The translations under genes and the position numbers were made by a program. The notes under the pieces are model-generated. The model did not search any database, was not told where the DNA came from, and saw nothing but the letters and a program-made list of their open reading frames with translations. From contig JAIYAA010000016.1 of NCBI GenBank assembly GCA_027489295.1, positions 1-64,000 on the forward strand: 64,000 nt of DNA, given 5' to 3'. Below are positions 14,624 to 22,720 of the stretch, one piece after another (position 1 is the stretch's first letter; every line of letters begins with the position of its first letter). The DNA is from Sphingomonadales bacterium (GTDB lineage Bacteria > Pseudomonadota > Alphaproteobacteria > Sphingomonadales > Sphingomonadaceae).

Positions 14624-14730
14624 CGAAATCGCTAATTCTGTCTTTCGCTATTTCGCTGCTGGTGAGCACTTGCTCTGCGACAGCACCTGTTTACGCAAAA
14701 CTCGACGGAGCGCGCTGTGAGCGAAACTGA
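14620..14730 (+). CDS. possible secreted 36-aa peptide
   Basis: GTG start overlapping the ABC-ATPase stop (GTGA). Reads MTKSLILSFAISLLVSTCSA then a short tail with PVYAKLDG, i.e. a signal-peptide-like hydrophobic stretch and an A-x-A-type site. It fills the only gap in an otherwise fully overlapping cassette and overlaps the next start by 14 bp, which is the main support. Much of its coding DNA is TTTCGC-type dispersed repeat, so it could be chance. Confidence 0.4.
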   Translation: MTKSLILSFAISLLVSTCSATAPVYAKLDGARCERN

Positions 14731-15583
14731 GACGATTGTGACGCGCTCCAGCGACGCTCGAGCCCGCTTCGCGCTCGCTGACGAGATGTTTGTCGAAAGG
14801 GGCACGGTCGAGGACTGGAATCTGCTGCACGATCTCCACTACAAGGCTGAGAAGCTGCCGCTCGGGCCGCGCTTCTGGCGCCTCGACCTGCGGGGCGAGA
14901 CGATCGGCGTCCTGGTGACGGGCACGCCGAAGGGGATGCTGCGCGAGCGGCACATCGTCTTTCCCAAGCTGAAGCCGACCGGGCAGGAGACGAAGCTCAC
15001 CAACACGAACCGATACTACTACATCAACGCCAACTTCCGGGTGGTGTCGCGCTTCGTCATCGACACCATGTATCGCGGGATCGGCGCCGGCTACCGGATG
15101 ATGAACCTGGTCAGTCGCATGGAAGGCAACACCTTCATGGAGATCCAGAGCTCCATGTCGAAGTTCAACATCTTCGGTCAAAAGGCAGGCTTTCGCTTCG
15201 TGAAGCCGATGAACGCCAACAAGTTCGAAGCGGGCATGAAGTTCTTCCGCTCCAACTTCGAGGCGACGCCCCAGGACTTCGAGGCGATCGTCACAGAGAT
15301 CGAGGCTTCGCCGGCCCGTGAGAAACTCATCCAGGCCTGCCGCGAATTTTATCAGCGCAACTCCGCGCTCGAGAACACCGGGGCTGCCCGCGAAAACGCA
15401 GATGCCCGGGTGGCAGCCATGACGTCCCGGGAACTGGTGAAAGCCATTCAGCAGGTGTGCCTGGCATCACCCATGTACGGCGTCTGGCAGTGTCCGGACA
15501 AGAAGGGCACCGTGCCGGAGAAGCTTCCGCTGATGGCCTTCGATTGCCAGAAGCCGAACGAGCCGCTGAGGTTCAAGCTGTGA
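14717..15583 (+). CDS. GNAT-fold acyltransferase (COG2401-like), 288 aa
   Basis: The N-terminal 160 residues follow a GNAT pattern: HYKAEKLPLGPRFWRLDL (41-58), a strand with GETIGVLV, VSRFVIDTMY, the acetyl-CoA loop RGIGAG (120-125) and MEIQSSMSKFNIFGQKAGF (141-159), which parallels the acetyltransferase half of COG2401 proteins. Phage Mu Mom, which hypermodifies adenine, is also a GNAT-fold enzyme, so DNA modification is a reasonable inference in this ParB context. The C-terminal 120 residues are uncharacterised. GTG start at 14717 with ACGGAG upstream. Confidence 0.7.
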   Translation: MSETETIVTRSSDARARFALADEMFVERGTVEDWNLLHDLHYKAEKLPLGPRFWRLDLRGETIGVLVTGTPKGMLRERHIVFPKLKPTGQETKLTNTNRYYYINANFRVVSRFVIDTMYRGIGAGYRMMNLVSRMEGNTFMEIQSSMSKFNIFGQKAGFRFVKPMNANKFEAGMKFFRSNFEATPQDFEAIVTEIEASPAREKLIQACREFYQRNSALENTGAARENADARVAAMTSRELVKAIQQVCLASPMYGVWQCPDKKGTVPEKLPLMAFDCQKPNEPLRFKL

Positions 15584-15819
15584 AGGTGCGCAAGGACGGG
15601 AAGTATGCCGAGATCGCCCGGGTCATCATGACCGCGGCCGACGCCGGCGAGTATCTGACGATCTCGGAGATCCATCAGAAGCTTCCCTACGCTTGCGCCT
15701 ACGGGTCACTCCGGAAGAACCTCGATGCGCTCGAGGAGAAGAAGATGATCCAGAGGGAGCGTGCCGGCATGAGTGTTTTGATCAAGCCTATGCTGCTCCT
15801 CTATCAATGGTTCCGGTGA
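15580..15819 (+). CDS. winged-helix DNA-binding protein, 79 aa
   Basis: GTG start overlapping the GNAT stop (GTGA). The sequence (DAGEYLTISEIHQKLPYA, then SLRKNLDALEEKKMIQRER) fits a small winged helix-turn-helix. Last gene of the cassette; it could regulate it or act as its DNA-binding subunit. Confidence 0.65.
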   Translation: MKVRKDGKYAEIARVIMTAADAGEYLTISEIHQKLPYACAYGSLRKNLDALEEKKMIQRERAGMSVLIKPMLLLYQWFR

Positions 15820-15822
15820 GCT

Positions 15823-15907
15823 TTCCGGTCCATCGTCAGTCTCTTAGTATCTATTATATATCTAGTGATAAGTAATAATTGACTGACGATGGACCGGATT
15901 GTGTCAA
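15823..15907. repeat. AT-rich inverted-repeat element B (pre-terminase)
   Basis: An 18-bp arm TCCGGTCCATCGTCAGTC at 15824-15841 is exactly complementary to GACTGACGATGGACCGGA at 15881-15898, around an AT-rich core (TTAGTATCTATTATATAT). The right part to 15907 is identical to element C at 42733-42760. It contains operator 8 and lies directly upstream of the terminase genes, where packaging sites are often found. Confidence 0.7.
15871..15884. promoter_or_regulatory. palindromic operator 8 (AGTAATAATTGACT)
   Basis: Preceded by GTGATA, the extended form TGATAAGT... seen at many sites; inside element B. Confidence 0.6.
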
Positions 15908-15919
15908 TATGCGATGATA

Positions 15920-15933
15920 AGTCAAAAGTGATT
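15920..15933. promoter_or_regulatory. palindromic operator 9 (AGTCAAAAGTGATT)
   Basis: Degenerate right half; 13 bp before the terminase small-subunit start, with TGATA immediately 5'. Confidence 0.55.
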
Positions 15934-15946
15934 GAATACGAGAACC

Positions 15947-16621
15947 ATGGACCAGGAACAGCACACACCGGACGAGACTGATGCTCCGGCCGAAACCAAA
16001 GCCCGCCGCCTGACCGAGGCCGAGTATGCCGAGGCCAAGGAGCTCTATGAGCTTGGCCAGATGCGGCTCGTCGATCTGAGCGAACGGTTCGGCATCAGCC
16101 GGCAGGCGCTGTCGCAGCGTTTCAAAGGCGATGGCGTTGTTTACGGCACACGCGCTCAGGAAGTGCAGTCCGCGGTGTCGGCTGGTATCAAGGGTGCGGT
16201 CGCGTCAACAACCGGCCAGCAGGTCACGCAGGCGCTCGAGCGCTACGCCGACCGGCGCATGGAATGGATCGAGGAGACCAGGCTCGGCGGATACAAGGCG
16301 CTGAAGCAGGCCGAGATCCTGGCCAAGAAGGTTGTCGCTGAAGCCATCACCAACAAGGCGCCGCTGGCGACCTGTGACGACGACCTGAAGGCCGTGCAGC
16401 GCTTCCAGAAGATCGTTGCCGAAAACACCATCACCAGGCTCGACGTTCTGCGCGCCAACGAGGTGATCGAAGAGGATGATCTGCCGTCGATCCGCTTCGA
16501 GGATCTGACCGACGACGACATTCTCTCGCACCATCGCGAGAACGGGCTGATCGAGGAAGACCAGGACGTCGAAACCGTCCTGGCCGAACTCACCGGTGCG
16601 ACCGAGGGGCTCGAGACATGA
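15947..16621 (+). CDS. terminase small subunit, 224 aa
   Basis: Helix-turn-helix near residues 35-60 (DLSERFGISRQALSQRF) and a long helical central region, followed immediately by the large terminase with an ATGA overlap. In this position such a protein recognises the packaging site. ATG at 15947 preferred over an in-frame TTG at 15932 that overlaps operator 9. The C-terminus is acidic. Confidence 0.8.
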   Translation: MDQEQHTPDETDAPAETKARRLTEAEYAEAKELYELGQMRLVDLSERFGISRQALSQRFKGDGVVYGTRAQEVQSAVSAGIKGAVASTTGQQVTQALERYADRRMEWIEETRLGGYKALKQAEILAKKVVAEAITNKAPLATCDDDLKAVQRFQKIVAENTITRLDVLRANEVIEEDDLPSIRFEDLTDDDILSHHRENGLIEEDQDVETVLAELTGATEGLET

Positions 16622-17895
16622 GTGCCCAGTCGGTTCTGCTGAAGGCCCACAAGGGCCAGCGCATCGTCATCAAGGACAAGCGCCGCTTCAAGGTGATCGT
16701 CGCCGGCCGACGCTGGGGCAAGACCCAGATCTCGAAGATCGCGCTCATCAAGGCAGCCACGCAGCGGCGCAAGCAGCTCGTCTGGTATGTCGCGCCGACC
16801 TATCAGATGGCGCGCCAGATCCTTTGGGACGACCTGAAGGCCTCGATCCCGAAGCGGCTGATCGCCTGGAACGGCATCAACGAAACCCGTATGACGATCC
16901 GCCTGGTCAACGGCAGCCGCATCGAGCTGAAGGGCGCTGACAATCCCGATACCCTGCGCGGCGTCGGCATCAACTTCCTCGTCCTCGACGAGGCCCAGGA
17001 CATGAAGCCCGACACCTGGGAGAAGGTTCTGCGCCCGACGCTCGCCTCGACCGGTGGCCAGGTGATCTTTATCGGCACGCCGAAGTCGTTCAACTGGCTC
17101 TACGACCTCTACGTCCTCGGGCAGCGCGGCGACACCTACAAGGATGACAAGGGCAAGATCGTCATCAACCAGTGGAAGAGCTGGCAGTTTCCGACGATCA
17201 TGTCGCCCTTCATCCCGCGGGCTGAAATCGAGCACGCCCGGCGCGAAATGGATCCGAAGTCCTTCAAGCAGGAGTTCGAGGCCAGCTTCGAGACCATGTC
17301 CGGCCGCGTCTATTACGCCTTCGATCGAAAGGTGCATGTCGGCGACTATGCCTTCAATCCGCATCTGCCGATCATCATCGGCCAGGACTTCAACATTGAC
17401 CCGATGTCGAGCGTCATCATGCAGGTTCAGCCGAACGGCGAGATCTGGGTGATCGACGAGGCGATCCTCTACGGCTCCAACACCCAGGAGACGTCTGACG
17501 AGATCGCCAGGCGCTTTCACCGGCAGATGAACCAGATCACGTTCTATCCTGACCCGGCCGGCGCCAGCCGATCGCACGGGCGAGGGGAGTCCGACCTCGA
17601 CATTCTGCGTGATGCTGGCTTCAAGCGCATCGTCTACCGGCGCAAGCATCCGCCCGTCGCCGACCGCGTCAACTCGGTCAACCGGCTCCTGATGTCGGCC
17701 GAAGGCTCGATCCGAATGCGCTTCGACCGCAAGTGCAAGAAGACCATCGAGGCGATGGAGCAGACGATCTACAAGGCCGGCACCCGCGACGTCGACAAGT
17801 CGATGGGCGTCGAACACCCCGCTGACGCCCTCGGCTACTTTGCGGAATACGAGTATCCCGTTCGCAAGATCGAGATCCTCGGCCTCTCGCTTTAG
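16618..17895 (+). CDS. terL: terminase large subunit, 425 aa
   Basis: ATPase: Walker A-type AGRRWGKT (29-36), adenine-binding WYVAPTYQMARQ, Walker B LVLDEAQ (about 120-127) and a coupling motif near FIGTPKS. RNase H-like nuclease domain starts near residue 250 (IIIGQDFNIDPMS) with acidic metal ligands later (YPDPAG, HPADALGYF). It cuts and pumps DNA into the prohead with the portal. Length is normal for HK97-type terminases. Confidence 0.95.
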   Translation: MSAQSVLLKAHKGQRIVIKDKRRFKVIVAGRRWGKTQISKIALIKAATQRRKQLVWYVAPTYQMARQILWDDLKASIPKRLIAWNGINETRMTIRLVNGSRIELKGADNPDTLRGVGINFLVLDEAQDMKPDTWEKVLRPTLASTGGQVIFIGTPKSFNWLYDLYVLGQRGDTYKDDKGKIVINQWKSWQFPTIMSPFIPRAEIEHARREMDPKSFKQEFEASFETMSGRVYYAFDRKVHVGDYAFNPHLPIIIGQDFNIDPMSSVIMQVQPNGEIWVIDEAILYGSNTQETSDEIARRFHRQMNQITFYPDPAGASRSHGRGESDLDILRDAGFKRIVYRRKHPPVADRVNSVNRLLMSAEGSIRMRFDRKCKKTIEAMEQTIYKAGTRDVDKSMGVEHPADALGYFAEYEYPVRKIEILGLSL

Positions 17896-17897
17896 TG

Positions 17898-17926
17898 TTG
17901 TCATACAGTCAATACTGACTTATCAT
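17898..17926 (+). promoter_or_regulatory. portal promoter with operator 10 in the spacer
   Basis: TTGTCA (17898-17903), exactly 17 bp, TATCAT (17921-17926). Operator AGTCAATACTGACT occupies 17907-17920 inside the spacer. The portal start follows at 17951. Confidence 0.75.
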
Positions 17927-17950
17927 TAAGGCCCAACAGCAGGAAACCCG

Positions 17951-19543
17951 ATGAGTATCGACGTTCAGCTTCGCAATTTCTTTGATCGCCGGCATCCGCT
18001 GTATGCCAGCAGCGTCGCGCATTGGGAGTTCCTCGAGCGCACCTATCAGGGTGGCCGCAAGTGGTTCGAGGAGAACATCTTCTCCTATCACAAGGAAGGC
18101 CGACGCGAGCTGAAGGCCCGCAAGGCGCGCGCCTACCGCTTCAACCACACCCGCGAGTGCGTCGACCTGGTGCAGAAATACCTGTTCAAGGGCAAGATCA
18201 CGCGCAACACGGCCGACGCCTCGAAGACGATCACCGAATTCTGGAAGCGCGCGACGCTCCAGAACATGAAGATCGACCAGTTCATGCGCTCGGCTGCCGC
18301 ATCCTCGTCGATCAAGGGTCGCTGCGCGATCGTGGTCGACAACAACGTCACGACCCAGAACCTGTCCGTGGCCGACGCGAAGTCGACCAACCGGCGCATC
18401 TACACCTATCTCGTCGATGCATCCGACATTCTCGACTACGCCTTCGACGAAGAGGGCGACGGCGGGCTGATCTGGGTGAAGCTGCGTGAATACTACCGCG
18501 ACGATGCCGACCCGATCATGTCGACCGGCGACGTCATCGAGCGAGTGCGTCTGTGGACGCGCAACGAGTGGGTGCTTTACGAGGAGCAGGAAGAGGCCGC
18601 GCAGGTAATGGCGAACACGTCGCCACGCAATCGCGCAGCCGCAGCCCAGACGCAGAAGAAGGTCATCGAGAGGGACCGCGGCGAGCACAAGCTCGGTCGC
18701 GTGCCCGTGATCTTCCTCGACCACATCGTCACCGACAATCCGTATTTCACGCCGGGTCTGATCGACGATATCGCCTATCTCGACCGCGCGGTCGCAAACT
18801 ATCTCTCCAACCTGGATGCCATCATCCAGGATCAGACCTTCTCGCAGCTCACCATGCCCGCCCAGGCCCTGATGCCAGGCGAGGAGCCCTATAACAAGCT
18901 GGTCGAAGCCTCGACCAAGCGCGTCGTCATCTATGACGGCGGGCAGGGCGCGACTGCCAAGCCTGAATACATCTCGCCGGACCCGAAACAGGCCGGCGTG
19001 ATCCTCACGGTGATCAACAAGATTATCAACGAGATCTACCACACGATCGGCCTGGCCGGCGAACGCACCAAGGAAGACAATGCCGTCGGCATCGACAACT
19101 CCTCGGGTGTTGCCAAGGCCTACGATTTCGAGCGCGTTAATTCCCTGCTGACCTCCAAGGGTCAGTCGCTCGAGAAGGTCGAGAATGAAATTGTCGAACT
19201 GGTCTGCCTCTGGGCGCGAGAGACTGCGCCTGAGCATAACCTGGTCAGATATCCGGAAAGCTATGACGTCATGCGTCTGGCCGACGATCTGGCCGTGGCC
19301 GAGCAGTTTGCCAAGATCGATGCGCCCAAGGAGCTCCGGCGCGAGCAGCTCAAGCTGATTGTCGACAAGCTGTTCCCGCACCTCAAGAAGGACGTCATCG
19401 AGAAGATCCGAAAGGACATCGAGAAGAAGTGGCTTGAGGGCGTCGAGCTCCAGGCACCTCCGACGTCTTTCGGCGCAAAGCCGGCCGGTCCCTCTCGTCA
19501 GGGGCAGGTCACAAAGGACTCACCGAAGAAGCAGTCGGCTTAA
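17951..19543 (+). CDS. portal protein, 530 aa
   Basis: Follows terL and has the expected size. Typical portal content: N-terminal FFDRRHPLYASSVAHWEFLERT, central strand-rich part and a long C-terminal helical stem (about 400-490). It forms the dodecameric DNA entry ring at one vertex. C-terminal 40 residues are Pro/Ser/Lys-rich. Confidence 0.85.
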   Translation: MSIDVQLRNFFDRRHPLYASSVAHWEFLERTYQGGRKWFEENIFSYHKEGRRELKARKARAYRFNHTRECVDLVQKYLFKGKITRNTADASKTITEFWKRATLQNMKIDQFMRSAAASSSIKGRCAIVVDNNVTTQNLSVADAKSTNRRIYTYLVDASDILDYAFDEEGDGGLIWVKLREYYRDDADPIMSTGDVIERVRLWTRNEWVLYEEQEEAAQVMANTSPRNRAAAAQTQKKVIERDRGEHKLGRVPVIFLDHIVTDNPYFTPGLIDDIAYLDRAVANYLSNLDAIIQDQTFSQLTMPAQALMPGEEPYNKLVEASTKRVVIYDGGQGATAKPEYISPDPKQAGVILTVINKIINEIYHTIGLAGERTKEDNAVGIDNSSGVAKAYDFERVNSLLTSKGQSLEKVENEIVELVCLWARETAPEHNLVRYPESYDVMRLADDLAVAEQFAKIDAPKELRREQLKLIVDKLFPHLKKDVIEKIRKDIEKKWLEGVELQAPPTSFGAKPAGPSRQGQVTKDSPKKQSA

Positions 19544-19657
19544 CGCCGGCACCAAGACCCGATCGAGATACCGATCACCGGCGAAAGCCAAAACGAGCGG
19601 CCAAGATACCGGCCAAACCCAACCCAACGCCCGAGAGAATGGGCAGAGGAGACTGAC

Positions 19658-20593
19658 ATGACGAAGCTTTTGAATACCTATGCGCGCGCCAGCTATGGTG
19701 CATCCGCATCCCGCCCGATGTATCCGGGCGCACCTCGCATTGCTTTTGCCCCTGAAGGTGGAGCCGGTGGCTCCGATGACGGTCAGGGCGGCGAAGGCGG
19801 CAATGAGGGTGAAGGCGGCGCCGACGACAACAAGTCGGGCGACGACCAGAACAAAGATTCCGGCAAGGACGATCAGAACAAGGACGGCCAGGGTTCGAAG
19901 GGCGACGACCAGTCCAAGAACAAGGGCAAGACCGACGACGAGAAGGCCGAACTCCTGCGCGAGGTGATGGAGAAGAAGAACTCCATCAAGGAGCTGAAGG
20001 ATCAGCTCAAGAAGTTCGATGGCATCGATCCGGAAGCCGTGCGCGCTCTCCTGAAGGAGAAGAAGGACGCCGAGCTTGCAGCCGAAGAAGCCAAGGGCAA
20101 CTTCGACCGCGTCAAGCAGATGATGGTCGAGGCTCACGAGAACGACAAGAAGGCGCTGACCGATACGATCGCCGAGCTCCAGAGCCAGCTTTCTGCTCGT
20201 GACGGCGAACTCGACAAGCTGACCGTCGGTCAGTCCTTCGCGCTCAGCAACTTCATCGCCGAAGAGCTGACCCTGACCCCGTCCAAGGCCAAGAAGGTCT
20301 ATGGCGAGCATTTCGAGCGCGTCGACGGCGTCGTTGTCGCCTATGACAAGCCCGCGAGCGAGAAGGATCGCACTGTCCTGACCGGCGCTGACGGCAAGCC
20401 GCTCTCCTTCGATGATGCCCTGCGTCGCCTGGTCGACATCGATCCGGACAAGGAGCGTCTGATCAAGCAGAAGATTGCACCGGGCGCCGGCTCGAACTCC
20501 AAGCGGGTCGAGGCCGATCAGAAGAAGGGTGCGGAAGGTGGGAAGCGCCTCTATGGTGTGAACCGCATTCTCGCCGGCCTTGAAGGTAAATAA
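19658..20593 (+). CDS. capsid scaffolding protein, 311 aa
   Basis: Gly/Asp/Lys-rich disordered N-terminal part (about 30-95), then continuous charged coiled-coil helix (KAELLREVMEKKNSIKELKD) and a basic C-terminus. This composition and its place between portal and capsid genes are typical of scaffolds, which shape the prohead and leave before packaging. An Asp/Gly-rich linker is unusual but not unique. A terminator follows. Confidence 0.8.
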   Translation: MTKLLNTYARASYGASASRPMYPGAPRIAFAPEGGAGGSDDGQGGEGGNEGEGGADDNKSGDDQNKDSGKDDQNKDGQGSKGDDQSKNKGKTDDEKAELLREVMEKKNSIKELKDQLKKFDGIDPEAVRALLKEKKDAELAAEEAKGNFDRVKQMMVEAHENDKKALTDTIAELQSQLSARDGELDKLTVGQSFALSNFIAEELTLTPSKAKKVYGEHFERVDGVVVAYDKPASEKDRTVLTGADGKPLSFDDALRRLVDIDPDKERLIKQKIAPGAGSNSKRVEADQKKGAEGGKRLYGVNRILAGLEGK

Positions 20594-20614
20594 TCCGGTT
20601 TAGCCTATAAGAAT

Positions 20615-20643
20615 GCAGTCAGTCAATACTGACTGCATTTTTT
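20615..20643 (+). terminator. terminator overlapping operator 11
   Basis: GCAGTCAG (20615-20622) pairs with CTGACTGC (20629-20636), followed by ATTTTTT. The stem contains the operator palindrome AGTCAATACTGACT (20621-20634), so one sequence serves as DNA site and RNA hairpin. Confidence 0.75.
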
Positions 20644-20646
20644 CTC

Positions 20647-20696
20647 TTGCCCCATTTGGCGCCGTCAGGTTACACTATGTTCAGTCAATACTGATT
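20647..20696 (+). promoter_or_regulatory. capsid promoter with operator 12 over the start site
   Basis: TTGCCC (20647-20652), 18 bp, TACACT (20671-20676), then operator AGTCAATACTGATT (20683-20696). With operator 11 upstream this gives a two-operator arrangement, as at the major tail gene. Confidence 0.65.
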
Positions 20697-20732
20697 GAAC
20701 GGGCCAACGGCCTTTTGAGTAGGAGAAAACAA

Positions 20733-21635
20733 ATGCCTCTTTTGGTTGAAGAAGCCGAAAAGCTGTCTCAGGAAGACAAGGCCCGCGGCGTCATCGAAGA
20801 AATCATCGACGACGAGAGCCTCTACGCTCTGCTTCCGTTTCAGCATGTGATGGACAAGACCTTCACGTATGTCCGTGAAGCAACCCTTTCCGAAGGCGAA
20901 TTCCTGGACGCTTACGAGCCGGTTCCGGAAGGCGCTGCAACGTTCGAAGAAATTTCGGGCAAGCTCAAGGTTCTCGCTGGCGACGTCGACATCGACAAGT
21001 TCACCTCCTCGGTGCAGTCGAACCTGAACCCGCAGATCGCCATCCAGATCGCTGCCAAGGCCAAGGGTCTCGGTCGCAAGTTCAAGCGCACCCTGGTCAA
21101 CGGCGATTCCAGCCTCAATCCGAAGTCGTTCGACGGCATCAAGAAGCTGACCCCGGCTCAGCAGACGCTCGTCGCTGGCGCCAACGGTGCGGCTGTGTCC
21201 TGCGAAATGCTCGATGAGCTCCTCGACGCCGTCAAGCTCGGTGCCGACGTTCTCATGATGCGCAAGGGCACCTGGCGCGCCATCCGCGGTATCATGCGCT
21301 CCTTCGGTGGTAACACCGGCGACATGATCCAGATCGCCAACTTCGGCAAGCCGGTTCCGGCTTACGACGGTATCCCGGTCATCATCAACGACTTCATCAC
21401 CGCTGATGAAGTGCAGGGCACCGGCAACGAGACCACCTCGATCTACGCTCTGCGTCTGAACGAGGCTGATGGCTTCCACGGCGTCTACGGTGGTTCCTCG
21501 GCTGGTATCCAGTTCGAAGACATCGGCACGATCCAGAACAAGGACGCGAGCCGCTACCGCGTCAAGTGGTATGCAGCCACCGCGCTGAAGGCCACCCACT
21601 CGGTCGCGCGCCTGAAGGGCATCACCAACGTTTAA
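20733..21635 (+). CDS. major capsid protein (HK97 fold), 300 aa
   Basis: ATG at 20733 with AGTAGGAG upstream. N-arm-like start (LLVEEAEKLSQEDKARGV), E-loop-like region and a P-domain with KGTWRAIRGIMRSFGG; follows the scaffold and precedes connector genes. It has its own strong promoter and terminator, fitting high expression. No N-terminal delta domain or maturation protease is seen, in line with a separate scaffold. Confidence 0.85.
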   Translation: MPLLVEEAEKLSQEDKARGVIEEIIDDESLYALLPFQHVMDKTFTYVREATLSEGEFLDAYEPVPEGAATFEEISGKLKVLAGDVDIDKFTSSVQSNLNPQIAIQIAAKAKGLGRKFKRTLVNGDSSLNPKSFDGIKKLTPAQQTLVAGANGAAVSCEMLDELLDAVKLGADVLMMRKGTWRAIRGIMRSFGGNTGDMIQIANFGKPVPAYDGIPVIINDFITADEVQGTGNETTSIYALRLNEADGFHGVYGGSSAGIQFEDIGTIQNKDASRYRVKWYAATALKATHSVARLKGITNV

Positions 21636-21637
21636 TA

Positions 21638-21666
21638 TTGATGATCAGTCAATATTGAATTACCAT
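21638..21666 (+). promoter_or_regulatory. promoter with operator 13 in the spacer
   Basis: TTGATG (21638-21643), 17 bp, TACCAT (21661-21666). Operator AGTCAATATTGAAT is at 21647-21660 within the spacer. It serves the head protein at 21728. Confidence 0.65.
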
Positions 21667-21667
21667 T

Positions 21668-21691
21668 AGGGGCAGGGCAACCTGCCCCTTT
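21668..21691 (+). terminator. GNRA-capped hairpin after the capsid gene
   Basis: AGGGGCAGG (21668-21676), GCAA loop, CCTGCCCCT (21681-21689), then TT. Likely a partial terminator for the capsid transcript and also a stable leader hairpin for the 21728 transcript. Confidence 0.65.
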
Positions 21692-21727
21692 CTGCGTTTT
21701 GCACAACCTCTCAACAAACGGTGGCTA

Positions 21728-22717
21728 ATGACCTACCTCAAAATCGTATCGAAGGGCTGGGAAGGCTATAACGGCCATCTCAACATCATCTCCTTCAAGG
21801 ATGGCGTCTCGACCACGCCGGTCCCTCAACTCATCGCTGACCGGATCGCCGGCGCCGTCTCTGTCGTCAAGTGCGACGCGGAAGGCAACGTCGGCGAGAA
21901 GCCCGAAGCTGTCGGCATCCAGAACCGTCTCGTCTCGGAATCGGCCGCGCGTGCTGCCATCCTCGAGCCGCTCGAGCGCATGACCGAAAAGGAAAAGACG
22001 TTCGAAGCCAAGCTCGACGCTGCCCGCTCGCTGACCGCACCGGTCGAAACGCTCTACACCCGCGCCGAGCTCGAGGCGATTGCCGACGAGAAGGGCATCA
22101 AGGGCGTGCGTGTCGTCGGTGACGCCTGGAAGGTGAAGGGCAAGGCTATCCCGGTCCTGATCGAGTCGATCCTGGCTGCCCAGGCCGAATTCATCTCTCA
22201 GCGCAATGCTGCCCTTGAGCAGACCGGTGGTCCGGTTCGCAAGGCGACTCTGTCTGCCGAAGATGTTGCTGTCGAAGAGGCTGCGCAGGAAGAGATCCCG
22301 GCGCCGGCAGGTTTCGAAGGCATCGCTGACGCCTACCAGGGGCCGGAAGGCATCATCGTGTCCGGTCTTGCCCTGATCGAGACCGCGCTCAAGAACTCCG
22401 GTCGCTCGCTGACCGGCTGGAACAAGGAGCGCGATCATATCCGCAAGGAAGCGATCGAAGCCGAGCTCGAGGCCCTGGCGCTGCATTACGGCATCCAGTT
22501 CAAGCCTGTCGTTGCAGAAGTGGAACCGGAAGTGCCGGCTGAAGAGCCTGCTCCGGCCGACGATGCCAACGGCGAACCCGAACAGGCCGACAAGGACGCA
22601 TCGACCGAAGACGCCGACGCACCGAAGGGTGATGAAGGCTCCTCGGAAGAAGATGCGCCGAAGGAAGATGATCAGTCCGGCGAGCAGGGCTCGACCGACG
22701 AAGCCAAGGGCGCCTGA
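21728..22717 (+). CDS. head-associated protein of unknown function, 329 aa
   Basis: Placed between capsid and connector genes, so probably a virion or head-assembly protein. Three parts can be seen: an N-terminal globular region, a middle segment (about 105-165, RAELEAIADEKGIKG) resembling a small SAP/HeH-like helix-turn domain, and an acidic low-complexity C-terminal tail (about 260-329, Glu/Asp/Pro/Ala-rich). The tail suggests a decoration or connector accessory role; not recognised. Confidence 0.7.
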   Translation: MTYLKIVSKGWEGYNGHLNIISFKDGVSTTPVPQLIADRIAGAVSVVKCDAEGNVGEKPEAVGIQNRLVSESAARAAILEPLERMTEKEKTFEAKLDAARSLTAPVETLYTRAELEAIADEKGIKGVRVVGDAWKVKGKAIPVLIESILAAQAEFISQRNAALEQTGGPVRKATLSAEDVAVEEAAQEEIPAPAGFEGIADAYQGPEGIIVSGLALIETALKNSGRSLTGWNKERDHIRKEAIEAELEALALHYGIQFKPVVAEVEPEVPAEEPAPADDANGEPEQADKDASTEDADAPKGDEGSSEEDAPKEDDQSGEQGSTDEAKGA

Positions 22718-22720
22718 TCC

